Part shown: positions 7,890 to 15,723 of the stretch, one piece after another
Numbering within the stretch: the stretch's first letter is position 1
Layout of the letters: every line of letters begins with the position of its first letter
Virus record (IMG/VR): IMGVR_UViG_3300027659_000027
Coordinates: 1 to 64,000 of that record
Direction: 5' to 3' (one strand)
DNA: 64,000 nucleotides
Origin: a virus
Position numbers and translations under genes: made by a program
Notes under the pieces: model-generated
Databases searched by the model: none
What the model was told of the DNA's origin: nothing
The model's input: only the letters and a program-made list of their open reading frames with translations

Positions 7890-8633
7890 ATGAGTACAAT
7901 ATCCGTAGGGATTAATGAGAACGTGGTTATCAGCAAAGTTGAGATCACAGATCCGGTAAAAGGCGTATTGGCTTTTACCTTCCGCGCTGCAGAGTCAGGC
8001 GAAAAAGCTTTACCAGTAGATGCATTTACCGCTCTTGGCGGAGATGGCTATGCTGAAACCGGCAATGGTAGCGGTCTGACTATCAGATTGTTTCCACCGT
8101 TGGCCCCATTTGATCAGAGCAGTGATGGCAAACCAATCTCTGCAGCTGACCAGCAAAAGGCAGCGGGAGACAGCATTGGCGAGAAGAAGAACCTGTTGTT
8201 CCAGATCCTCACCTGCTTTATGACCAGCGACAAAGCTAAGCTGGACATGTACCGTGGTACCGGATTAACTGGAGAGAACTTCCCGACACGCATCGTGCAG
8301 GAGGCTACTTTACAGCAGCTGTTTAAGAACCTGGCCGAAGACTTCGTGAGGTTGATAACTCCTTCTTTGGACAACGACGCCACGCCTGTAAGGTTGTTGC
8401 TGGTTTGCCAGAGCAAGACCAAGAACTTTGCCGATTTTCGTCAGAAGTTTGTAAGGGATAATCCCATCATTGAACCAATGCAGATCCCGGTAGCTTCCTC
8501 GAAATTGAAGTTTACCAAGCATGAGATTACTAATGGCCTTAATGACGCAGCTCCTAAAGGAGTTTCTGCAGCTGACGTTGCAGCAGAAGCATCAGAAACT
8601 TTATCTGCGGAAGCAGTATTTAATCAGGCTTAA
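7890..8633 (+). CDS. Hypothetical protein in replication module, possible SSB-like
   Basis: A 247-residue soluble protein without a recognised signature. Residues 1-75 are strand-rich (VVISKVEITDPVKGVLAFTF), the middle (100-170) is helical, and the C-terminus (210-247) is Ala/Glu-rich and acidic, again an SSB-like outline. A central stretch, VRLLLVCQSKTKNFADF, recalls nucleotide- or DNA-binding domains in which a beta strand is followed by a polar loop, but this is not diagnostic. It stands between the Sak4-like ATPase/possible SSB pair and the primase, so involvement in DNA replication or recombination is likely; the specific job is unknown. Confidence 0.68.
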   Translation: MSTISVGINENVVISKVEITDPVKGVLAFTFRAAESGEKALPVDAFTALGGDGYAETGNGSGLTIRLFPPLAPFDQSSDGKPISAADQQKAAGDSIGEKKNLLFQILTCFMTSDKAKLDMYRGTGLTGENFPTRIVQEATLQQLFKNLAEDFVRLITPSLDNDATPVRLLLVCQSKTKNFADFRQKFVRDNPIIEPMQIPVASSKLKFTKHEITNGLNDAAPKGVSAADVAAEASETLSAEAVFNQA

Positions 8634-8642
8634 TACCGACAA

Positions 8643-9608
8643 ATGACAGATAATCCACTGGACAGTCTGCTATTTGACGAGACCGATGTGTTAGAGCGAG
8701 TAGATGAATACTCGCTCTACTGTCGGTATCTTAAGTATGAACCATTGATTGGGGGGAAGTACCGTTCGCCAATCAGGCCCAACGATGACGACCCAAGCTT
8801 TGGTATCTATGAGCGTAAGTATGGACACGGGGCAAACGAATTTCTATGGAAGGATCAGGCAGCAGGTATTCACGGAGACATTTTCGACCTGGTAGCACGT
8901 ATCTACAATATAACCAAGTACCAGGCAGTACGTCAGATTTGCAGCGATGTAAACATGATGGGCACTGATCACGGCGCACCACAGCTTGTGGAGTATGAGC
9001 CGCAGTACACCAGTGACATAAATATCCGGATACTTAGTCGCAAGATGAACTACCGGGACATCACTTACTGGAACAGGTACAATGTAGACGCCAAGCTGCT
9101 AAAGGACTACAACGTGACAGCATTACAGAACTATTGGCTTGTACTTGATCAGCAGTACCCATCATACCCTAAAGGGTTGGGCTTTGCTTACAGGATATGG
9201 GACAAGTACCAATTGTACTTTCCCAACCAGGAGAAGGCAAAGAAGTTTCGCAATAACTGGACTGACATCTGTGTACCGGGGTTTCTGCAACTTAGATACA
9301 ACAGCCCGCTGTGTATCGTCACTAAGGCCTACAAGGACGTTATGTTCTTGCGAAGCCTCGGCTATGAAGCAGTAGCACCCAAGTCTGAAACAACCATGCT
9401 TCCCGAGCTGTGCATATCGCATTTGCAGAAAAAGTACACAAGAATTGTAACCCTATTTGATAACGACGGCAAGCATAAAGCTAAGGAGTACCCTTTCGAG
9501 GAACTCCATGTGCCGCTTGAATCTGAGACCAAAGACCCCACAGATTTCTGTGACAGGTACGGTGTACAGGCTTCAGCGGAAATGCTCACCACAATATTAA
9601 CACCATGA
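8643..9608 (+). CDS. DNA primase, DnaG-like with degenerate zinc domain and TOPRIM
   Basis: A 321-residue primase-like protein. Residues 38-90 match the CHC2 zinc-domain fold of DnaG (SPIRPNDDDPSFGIY, then HGDIFDLVARIY) but lack the Cys/His zinc ligands, as in many phage primases. A TOPRIM-like half follows: LCIVTKAYKDVMFLRSLGYE (about 222-241), then APKSE, then VTLFDNDGKHKA (about 270), which carries the DxDxxG metal-binding element. The usual first TOPRIM Glu is replaced by Lys in TKAYKD, seen in my recollection in crAss-type primases. It would lay RNA primers for the polymerase in cooperation with the DnaB-like helicase. The end overlaps the next ATG by four bases. Confidence 0.85.
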   Translation: MTDNPLDSLLFDETDVLERVDEYSLYCRYLKYEPLIGGKYRSPIRPNDDDPSFGIYERKYGHGANEFLWKDQAAGIHGDIFDLVARIYNITKYQAVRQICSDVNMMGTDHGAPQLVEYEPQYTSDINIRILSRKMNYRDITYWNRYNVDAKLLKDYNVTALQNYWLVLDQQYPSYPKGLGFAYRIWDKYQLYFPNQEKAKKFRNNWTDICVPGFLQLRYNSPLCIVTKAYKDVMFLRSLGYEAVAPKSETTMLPELCISHLQKKYTRIVTLFDNDGKHKAKEYPFEELHVPLESETKDPTDFCDRYGVQASAEMLTTILTP

Positions 9609-9820
9609 GCCCATTTGCAAAGGCTGAAAAAGAACTGGAGGAGAGGTACCTGGATAAATTCGTCCACTACACTCCGATAGGCAAACCAGAGATATATGGA
9701 CGTGTCGACCGTATAGCCGTGGATAACTCTAAAAAGCAGTGGGTGGTTATCATCTTTGTAGATGGTAAGAAGTACACTGAGGAGATTGAATCATTCGACA
9801 CACTAATAGAACTCATTTAA
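9605..9820 (+). CDS. Small hypothetical protein
   Basis: A 71-residue protein overlapping the primase stop (ATGA, 9605-9608) and ending one base before the rIIA-like gene, which argues for a real, coupled gene. Residues 20-65 look like a small beta barrel (GRVDRIAVDNSKKQWVVIIF), with alternating hydrophobic residues of SH3/OB type. Function unknown. Confidence 0.62.
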   Translation: MSPFAKAEKELEERYLDKFVHYTPIGKPEIYGRVDRIAVDNSKKQWVVIIFVDGKKYTEEIESFDTLIELI

Positions 9821-9821
9821 C

Positions 9822-12539
9822 ATGGCAGTACATAACGAAGAGGTACAGGAGATGCACTCAGGTTTCACAAAAGGAATCGAGGAATCTGCTGTCGGACTGA
9901 TCATGGAGAACCTGCAAAGGTACCAGTATCAGTACCCAATTAAAAGCACGGTGCGCGAGATTGTCTGCAATGGAATTGATTCCGTAGCAGACAAGAACGT
10001 AGCACTACAAATACTCGATGGAGCTCCGGTGGAGAACTTCTTCGAGGAGAAAGAAGGCCCTCTTTATCAAGATAGTAAATGGGATCCTACGTACTATGAC
10101 CCACAATGGTTAAGCGACGACGACAAAGTGTATATCACTTACATAGAGGGAGAAAACCAGGAAAAGAATTCCATAGTCATACAAGACTTTGGTACAGGGC
10201 TGGGGGGTAAAAGATTAAGAGGGTACTTTAATCTCGGATGGTCGACAAAGAGATTGAGCAAGCTGCCACTGGGTAAGTTTGGGATCGGAGCCAAGTCAGC
10301 GTTATCCGTAGGTGTGAAATTCTACACTATGGAAAGTCGCTACAATGGTATGAAGTTTCGCTTCAACATCTACAGCTCGAGTGTGGACAGCATTGTACCT
10401 TCCATGAATTTGGAGACTGGTGCAGCTAACCCATTTGTACTGTTTGGTGAGCACAAGGTTCACTACCTGCCAACGCAGGAGAAGAACGGTGTGACCGTTA
10501 CCATTGAAGCAAAGAAACACCACAAGCAGCAGTACATTGACGCCGTTAAGACGCAGTTGCTGTACTTTCAGAACATCGAGTTCAACGTAATTGACGAAGG
10601 TGGCCGTAAGAACCTCGTAGAGTACAAGGCTGGCATCATTTACGAAGATGACTTCATTGTACTGTCAGACAACAAGATGTGGTCAAAGCCACATCTGTTA
10701 CTCAATAAGGTTAACTACGGGTACATAGATTGGGAAGAACTGGAGATGACGCCAAAAAACGGTAACATTGGAATCAAAGTAGATCCTTCGGACATCGAAG
10801 TTAATCCAAGCCGTGAATCAGTAATTTGGTCTGAGACAACCAAGGAGATGGTGGCCAAGCGTTTTAAGAACGTAGTGGACATAGCTACAGACTTCGTACA
10901 AAAAGAGATGGAGGAAACTGACTTTGTGAGGTGGATCAGGGTTTGTATGCAGTTGAATAACAATCATTCTGGTACTTCAATTGTCGCCAGGCTTGCAAAC
11001 ATCATTGACCTGTCAGAGGTACGCCCTCACTTTCCGCCAGACCAGTCTATCCGATTTGGCACCAACATTTTCCAGTGCTTTAGCATGAGGTTCTTTAACT
11101 ACGCCCACAAAACCAAGGCCGGTAAGAACATGAAAAAGGTGGACAGGGAAGATATTGAGTCCATCACCTACCACAGCCTGCACCCTATCGTACTTATGGA
11201 TGAGGTAGTATCTGTTCGCAAGGACAAATACCTGCTCCAGAAGGTGTATAACAATGGGTTTGTGGGAATCCGAGCGCCAAAGTGGATTGACGATGGCTAT
11301 AACGCTGAGTCACTACTTACTGAGGATGCTCTTGTACAACTTAACATCGGGTTCACAGAGTTTGGCATCTCCTCAGCGTCGCACGCAAGTATCAAGAACG
11401 CGAAGTCGAATGTACGCAGTGCAGCAGCTCTTTGGGAGTGGTTACAGAAGTCAGCTGAGGTTGTTATGTACAGTGACATTGAAGTACCTGAAGACTTTGT
11501 GTGCGATGAGAACGACGAGGAAGAGGTAATCGAAACCGAAGAGGACGAGGTTGTAGCCAAAGAGGCTGCAGTATCAGCTGAAGACCGCCGCAGGGTGGAA
11601 GGTAAGACGGTACTGTTCACGCCAAGGTACTCATTCGGATACAGGGACAGAGTAAACGACGATACCAAGTTCTACTCCTTCGACAAGAAAGAGGTGAAGG
11701 TGTCGGAGATCAGTGAGTGGGATCAGGAAGAGATATTCTACGGGTGTGACGAGGACATGGAAACAATGCACCTTGCTGCTTTCCTTACTCGTGACCCTTC
11801 CGCAGAGTTGAACAACGTAGATGTTCGTGACTATCACTGGTATGGCAGTCAACTACGCATTATCAAGGTGGCACAGTCTAACCGGAGAATGTACCGGGAT
11901 TTCAAACACATATCCAAGTTCTTCCTGGATGTGAAAAACGGCAAACTCTTTATGAGCAACGCACTTATACGCTGGAATACAGCACGCTTGCTGGGCGTTA
12001 AACTCAAGCAACTTGCCTACCTGTGGAACTACGAGGTATTTGACAAGGAGAAAGCTGACAAGTTCGCTGTACTGGTACAATATGTACGGGATAACTACAA
12101 CGAAGTTGAGTATCACGCTCATTCCAAGTACGGAGTTACTCAGGACGCTTACAAGGCGCTCATTCAGCACCTGGATAACGTACAGCAGTTTCAGATTATG
12201 GTTGAAGCAGGGGCTTCTTCTGAAGACGTGGCAGCTGTTGCTACACAGATGTTCGGTAACCCTAAAGTACAGGATGCAGCCTTGGCTGTTGACCCTGAGA
12301 TATGGGCATCGTTCACTGAGCTGATGGAGTACTCCGGTTCTATCTCACCTCTGTTAAACGAGATTAGGATATTAACCGGTTTACCACAGGCGGACACACT
12401 GGATGAGGATGATGACCCGGATGACGTAGCTGAGGAAACTGACAAGTACCTTCAGTTCGTTGACCGGATCAAGCTCCCTATACCCGCAAAGGTGGAGCAA
12501 GAGATACGTGGCTTCCTGCAGTGGAAGGGCGTATCGTAA
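9822..12539 (+). CDS. rIIA: rIIA-like GHKL ATPase
   Basis: A 905-residue protein with an N-terminal Hsp90/GyrB-type (GHKL) ATPase. The N box is REIVCNGIDS (Glu46, Asn50, Asp53), G1 is IQDFGTGLGG (Asp122) and G2 is GKFGIGAKSA (151-160). This matches the RIIA family of T4 and many large phages, and the next gene is its usual partner rIIB. In T4 the pair is membrane-associated and protects against exclusion by prophage lambda Rex; its biochemical role is still unclear. After the ATPase and transducer region (to about 400) comes a long C-terminal part with an acidic, low-complexity segment near residues 570-595 (VIETEEDEVV). Length exceeds T4 RIIA (about 725 residues). Confidence 0.85.
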   Translation: MAVHNEEVQEMHSGFTKGIEESAVGLIMENLQRYQYQYPIKSTVREIVCNGIDSVADKNVALQILDGAPVENFFEEKEGPLYQDSKWDPTYYDPQWLSDDDKVYITYIEGENQEKNSIVIQDFGTGLGGKRLRGYFNLGWSTKRLSKLPLGKFGIGAKSALSVGVKFYTMESRYNGMKFRFNIYSSSVDSIVPSMNLETGAANPFVLFGEHKVHYLPTQEKNGVTVTIEAKKHHKQQYIDAVKTQLLYFQNIEFNVIDEGGRKNLVEYKAGIIYEDDFIVLSDNKMWSKPHLLLNKVNYGYIDWEELEMTPKNGNIGIKVDPSDIEVNPSRESVIWSETTKEMVAKRFKNVVDIATDFVQKEMEETDFVRWIRVCMQLNNNHSGTSIVARLANIIDLSEVRPHFPPDQSIRFGTNIFQCFSMRFFNYAHKTKAGKNMKKVDREDIESITYHSLHPIVLMDEVVSVRKDKYLLQKVYNNGFVGIRAPKWIDDGYNAESLLTEDALVQLNIGFTEFGISSASHASIKNAKSNVRSAAALWEWLQKSAEVVMYSDIEVPEDFVCDENDEEEVIETEEDEVVAKEAAVSAEDRRRVEGKTVLFTPRYSFGYRDRVNDDTKFYSFDKKEVKVSEISEWDQEEIFYGCDEDMETMHLAAFLTRDPSAELNNVDVRDYHWYGSQLRIIKVAQSNRRMYRDFKHISKFFLDVKNGKLFMSNALIRWNTARLLGVKLKQLAYLWNYEVFDKEKADKFAVLVQYVRDNYNEVEYHAHSKYGVTQDAYKALIQHLDNVQQFQIMVEAGASSEDVAAVATQMFGNPKVQDAALAVDPEIWASFTELMEYSGSISPLLNEIRILTGLPQADTLDEDDDPDDVAEETDKYLQFVDRIKLPIPAKVEQEIRGFLQWKGVS

Positions 12540-12573
12540 TGAGCACACAATATTTATCACCAATAAATCGACC

Positions 12574-13755
12574 ATGAGCATGATCATCGTGAACAGAATC
12601 GGAGACACGATCTCCGGATCAGTAAACAGCAAACAATTCGGCGTTACTTACTCTGATGAGAAGTACAAACTGATGAAAGAGCTGGAAGAAAGAGCTAATA
12701 CTGTTGAGCAGATGGATGAACTACAAGCCATAGTGGCTGAGTTCATACCACTTACCAAAGAAAGCTACAAAGAGCTGGTAGAAGCAGCAACACCGTACCT
12801 GCACGTTAACAAAGCCACCAACAAGTACTATTTGAAGTACAACGACGTGGTATCAAAGAAGGACATCCCGCAGGCTCTGGTGGACAAGATACTTATCTCT
12901 GTTGAGAAGGGAATCGACATCACCCCACTGATCAAATGCTGGGTACGTTTCCTTCGTAACCCAAATTTCACCGACCTAAAGGCGAAGAAATTCGCTGAGT
13001 ACATCACTGCCCCATACCTTAACAAGGATATGGCAGCTAAGCTGATGAGAGAAAGCGGAGTAAGCCAGGAGTTGGCCGATCAGTTGGCTACAACCAACCA
13101 GGTTGCCATCACCATCGAAGGCCTTTTAGTAGGGTACAAAGCCAGTAAGGAGATCCTTACCCGCTATGACCTGAACGAAGGTCAGGAAGTGGTTACGAAA
13201 AGCCGGTACACCAAGAGTGTTGACCCTGATACAGGAGCCATCACTTACGCTGAGCCGGAGTTCGTTGAGGACAGGTTATTTGAGCCGGCAGTTGTTGGCC
13301 AGAGCCATGATGCCTTCAACTGCGTGCACAACGGAGTTGACAAACCCGGCCATCACATACGTGTAGGTTGTCTGCATTACCTGCCAAGTTGGGATCAGGT
13401 GGACTGCAACGACAATCACAGCTGTGTTAAAGGGCTTCATTGTGGTGGGCTGAATTACATTCAGGGCTACCAGTCTGAAGGTACTGTTACCCATAACATC
13501 TTCATTGACCCATCTGACATTGGCGCCATCATCGGTACCGGTTATGGCAATGACGGTGCTATGCGTGTACGCAGGTACTTTGTACATTCTTCTTTCGCCG
13601 GTGTTAACAAGAACATCTACCACAGCAGCAAGTTTGCGGCTATGACTGATGGTGAGTATGTTAAGAGCCTGGAGGAAGTGGTGAACAAGTTCCAGACTGC
13701 GAAGGCTGACATCGACAGTAAGATTGACGAGGCTAACGCCATCGCAACAATATAA
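12574..13755 (+). CDS. rIIB: rIIB-like protein
   Basis: A 393-residue protein resembling the RIIB family. The recognisable part is the central and C-terminal region: FLRNPNFTDLKAKKFAEYI, then GLLVGYKAS, then CNDNHSCVKGLHCGGLNYI and MRVRRYFVHSSF, which follow the order of conserved blocks in phage RIIB proteins (the LYGFLE...FLAYKKV block and the GLHVG block). I chose the ATG at 12574, 34 bases after the rIIA stop; the frame is open further upstream to 12460 but that part overlaps rIIA and looks like out-of-frame rIIA translation. The rIIA-rIIB adjacency supports both calls. Cys and His residues in the GLHCGG block could bind metal, an inference. Confidence 0.8.
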   Translation: MSMIIVNRIGDTISGSVNSKQFGVTYSDEKYKLMKELEERANTVEQMDELQAIVAEFIPLTKESYKELVEAATPYLHVNKATNKYYLKYNDVVSKKDIPQALVDKILISVEKGIDITPLIKCWVRFLRNPNFTDLKAKKFAEYITAPYLNKDMAAKLMRESGVSQELADQLATTNQVAITIEGLLVGYKASKEILTRYDLNEGQEVVTKSRYTKSVDPDTGAITYAEPEFVEDRLFEPAVVGQSHDAFNCVHNGVDKPGHHIRVGCLHYLPSWDQVDCNDNHSCVKGLHCGGLNYIQGYQSEGTVTHNIFIDPSDIGAIIGTGYGNDGAMRVRRYFVHSSFAGVNKNIYHSSKFAAMTDGEYVKSLEEVVNKFQTAKADIDSKIDEANAIATI

Positions 13756-13760
13756 ACCCT

Positions 13761-13792
13761 AACTGGGGTGACGGTAATGACCGGCCCCAGTT
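13761..13792 (+). terminator. Terminator-like hairpin after rIIB
   Basis: Perfect eight-base-pair stem AACTGGGG/CCCCAGTT with an inner GGT/ACC stem around AATG, six bases past the rIIB stop. It is followed by TACTTAAC, not a T-run, so it may stabilise or process mRNA rather than terminate. It shares loop letters with the hairpins at 6946 and 7835. Confidence 0.5.
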
Positions 13793-13809
13793 TACTTAAC
13801 CCCTAACCT

Positions 13810-14256
13810 ATGGCTACAATAGCACCAGTTGTAAAGAAGACAAACGGAAAACGGAACAGAGCTGCCGGCCACAAGTACGAGACGGATACAGCCAAACTCT
13901 TTCGGGAGATAGGCTTTCACCATGTCGTTACTTCCAGATCCTGTAACAGGGCCAGGGACAACCAGAAAGTGGATCTGTGCAACTCCGACGAGCTTGTACA
14001 AGGTAGGCTTCCTTACAACATACAGAACAAGTGCGAGACCAAACCGGTAGCGTACGGTAAACTGCTGGAAGAGATGCCCAGTGATGGGGCCGCTATGAAT
14101 GTGGTCTTTCACAGGCAGACAGCTAAAACCAAAGCCGGCATATTCAAAGTACGTGGAGAGTACGCCATCATGAAGCAGGCAGACTTCATTGCATTGATCC
14201 GGGAGCTTGAATCGCTGAGGCCATTTGCCGCCCAGCATAAACAACAACGAGCATGA
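13810..14256 (+). CDS. PD-(D/E)XK nuclease, Holliday-junction-resolvase-like
   Basis: A 148-residue protein with the layout of small PD-(D/E)XK enzymes: an N-terminal helix with Glu24 (KYETDTAKLFREIG), a catalytic-type Asp55 in NQKVDL, and the QxK element at Gln72-Lys74 in YNIQNKCE. This E...D...QxK order is found in archaeal-type Holliday junction resolvases and related phage nucleases. The first 20 residues are basic. The gene overlaps the following exonuclease gene by ATGA, so the two nucleases are probably made together. Expected role: resolving branched replication or recombination intermediates before packaging. The fold assignment is good; the resolvase function is inferred. Confidence 0.75.
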   Translation: MATIAPVVKKTNGKRNRAAGHKYETDTAKLFREIGFHHVVTSRSCNRARDNQKVDLCNSDELVQGRLPYNIQNKCETKPVAYGKLLEEMPSDGAAMNVVFHRQTAKTKAGIFKVRGEYAIMKQADFIALIRELESLRPFAAQHKQQRA

Positions 14257-15089
14257 CAGCACTAATAGATGCAGATAGCATTGTATGGATCATTGCGTAC
14301 AATTACAGAGACGAAGATGTCATTGCCGAGAGTGTGGTGAAGGGTAGCTGCGATGATTTCATCAGCTCTATCCTTACGCTAACGCAGGCAGACAGGTACT
14401 TGGGAGTATTCTCTTCGAGCATGAACTTTCGTCACCTGTTGTATAAGTACCAGCCGTACAAGGGGCACAGACCCCCAAAGCCTGACTTCATAGTTAAGTG
14501 GGCTGATATTATCAAGCAGCACTTTACTGAGAAATGGGGCTTCTACACGAGTCCGAACCTTGAAGCGGATGACATTGTAGTAGCTATCGCTGCGGACAAA
14601 TCAACCGAACAGTACATCATTTGTACACCGGATAAGGACTTGAAGCAAGTGGCCGGCTTGTTCTTCGATTACAAGAAGAACGAAGGTATTGAGGAGCTTA
14701 CTCCGTTGCAGGCTTGCGTGAATCTGTGGGCACAGGTACTAACCGGTGACACCACCGATAACATTGCAGGGCTGCCAGGTCTTGGCGCAGTAAAAGTGAA
14801 CAAGCTATTCGAGGAAGCGGCAAAGTCCGAGGTCTTGAACGACGTCGTACTGATGCAGGTAGTGAAAGCTCAGTTCCTGAAGTACTATGGCCCCTTCTAC
14901 GGGGAAGAAATATACGTGCAGACATTATGCGCCGTCATGATGATCCAGCCAAATCACCCGCTCTGGAATCAGCACAAGGCTGAGACGCAGAGCATAAAGG
15001 AAACCTATGTCAGAAACACACCAGCCCTTGAAACAGGAGATGAGCTCGTACTCGATCAACTCGGATGGGACTCTCAGTTTGTCGCATGA
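14253..15089 (+). CDS. 5'-3' exonuclease / flap endonuclease
   Basis: A 278-residue FEN-family nuclease. Metal-binding acidic residues are visible in order: LIDADS (Asp6, Asp8), NLEADDIV (Glu104, Asp106, Asp107), TPDKDLKQ (Asp127, Asp129) and GDTTDNIAGLPGLG (Asp166, Asp169), with the helix-hairpin-helix motif at 173-183. The arch segment YKYQPYKGHRPP matches T5/T7 exonucleases. The role is removal of RNA primers and 5' flaps during lagging-strand synthesis; since the polymerase here is family A, this could replace the small domain of bacterial Pol I. Length is normal for phage 5' nucleases. Confidence 0.92.
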   Translation: MTALIDADSIVWIIAYNYRDEDVIAESVVKGSCDDFISSILTLTQADRYLGVFSSSMNFRHLLYKYQPYKGHRPPKPDFIVKWADIIKQHFTEKWGFYTSPNLEADDIVVAIAADKSTEQYIICTPDKDLKQVAGLFFDYKKNEGIEELTPLQACVNLWAQVLTGDTTDNIAGLPGLGAVKVNKLFEEAAKSEVLNDVVLMQVVKAQFLKYYGPFYGEEIYVQTLCAVMMIQPNHPLWNQHKAETQSIKETYVRNTPALETGDELVLDQLGWDSQFVA

Positions 15090-15657
15090 GGATCAGTACA
15101 TTTGTAATATGGGTAAAGAGGAACTAATAGCAGAACTGCACAGAGAGAACCTCTGTACGTACTTTGTTCTACCGTTGCTTAAACTCAACAAGAGCAGGTT
15201 CGTTGACGATTCCAATTTCATCGACAGCTATATTAACGCTGCAGGTAGTAGTATCTACGTAAAAGTGAATGACCTCACTTTCTTCGAGCACAGAATGGTA
15301 ATGCACCCGCAATACCAGGCTAAGTGGGAAGATAATGAAGGCTTTCAGTACGTAGAGTACAGCATCCCTTTCAATTGGCAGAAGGATATGGCCTTATTCA
15401 TCAAGGGTAAGTACAGTTCTATGTCAGAGGAGGCGAAAATTATGATACGTACTAACTCCGGTTTGCAGTTCAGGGAACGCCGGAAGTCAGACAACATGAT
15501 TATCACTGATGTACGACTACTTGCACTTGACTTAAGTGCAGCTGTTAGAGAGATGTGGGAAGACCACTATGGCATGACGTTACGTAATGACCAGGAGTTA
15601 CTGTCTGTCCCATTGGAGAGATCGTTCATAGAAAGTATACCACTCAACAGAGTGTAA
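15007..15657 (+). CDS. Hypothetical protein ending the replication arm
   Basis: A 216-residue protein that I do not recognise, last gene of the plus-strand arm. The long start at 15007 overlaps the exonuclease gene by 83 bases; an ATG at 15109, 19 bases past the exonuclease stop, gives 182 residues beginning MGKEELIAEL and avoids the overlap. The first 34 residues are Ser-rich and plausible as protein, so I list the longer form but do not exclude the shorter. There are no membrane segments; the region 60-120 is rich in aromatic residues and may be a beta sandwich. A strong terminator follows directly. Confidence 0.62.
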   Translation: MSETHQPLKQEMSSYSINSDGTLSLSHEDQYICNMGKEELIAELHRENLCTYFVLPLLKLNKSRFVDDSNFIDSYINAAGSSIYVKVNDLTFFEHRMVMHPQYQAKWEDNEGFQYVEYSIPFNWQKDMALFIKGKYSSMSEEAKIMIRTNSGLQFRERRKSDNMIITDVRLLALDLSAAVREMWEDHYGMTLRNDQELLSVPLERSFIESIPLNRV

Positions 15658-15670
15658 ATGCAACGCATAC

Positions 15671-15710
15671 AAAAAGGGTAAGTAGCTTCGGCTGCTTACC
15701 CTTTTTTTTT
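15671..15710. terminator. Bidirectional rho-independent terminator
   Basis: Eleven-base-pair stem GGGTAAGTAGC/GCTGCTTACCC (one G-T wobble) closed by the stable TTCG tetraloop, preceded by AAAAA and followed by nine T. On the plus strand this is a textbook intrinsic terminator; on the minus strand the A-run gives a five-T tail. It sits in the 66-base gap where the two transcription arms converge. Confidence 0.93.
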
Positions 15711-15723
15711 CTGCCCTCTCATC

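Noticed and set aside
12460-12573. Upstream extension of the rIIB-like frame
   Set aside because: This part lies within the rIIA coding end and has no start context; the ATG at 12574 follows the rIIA stop.
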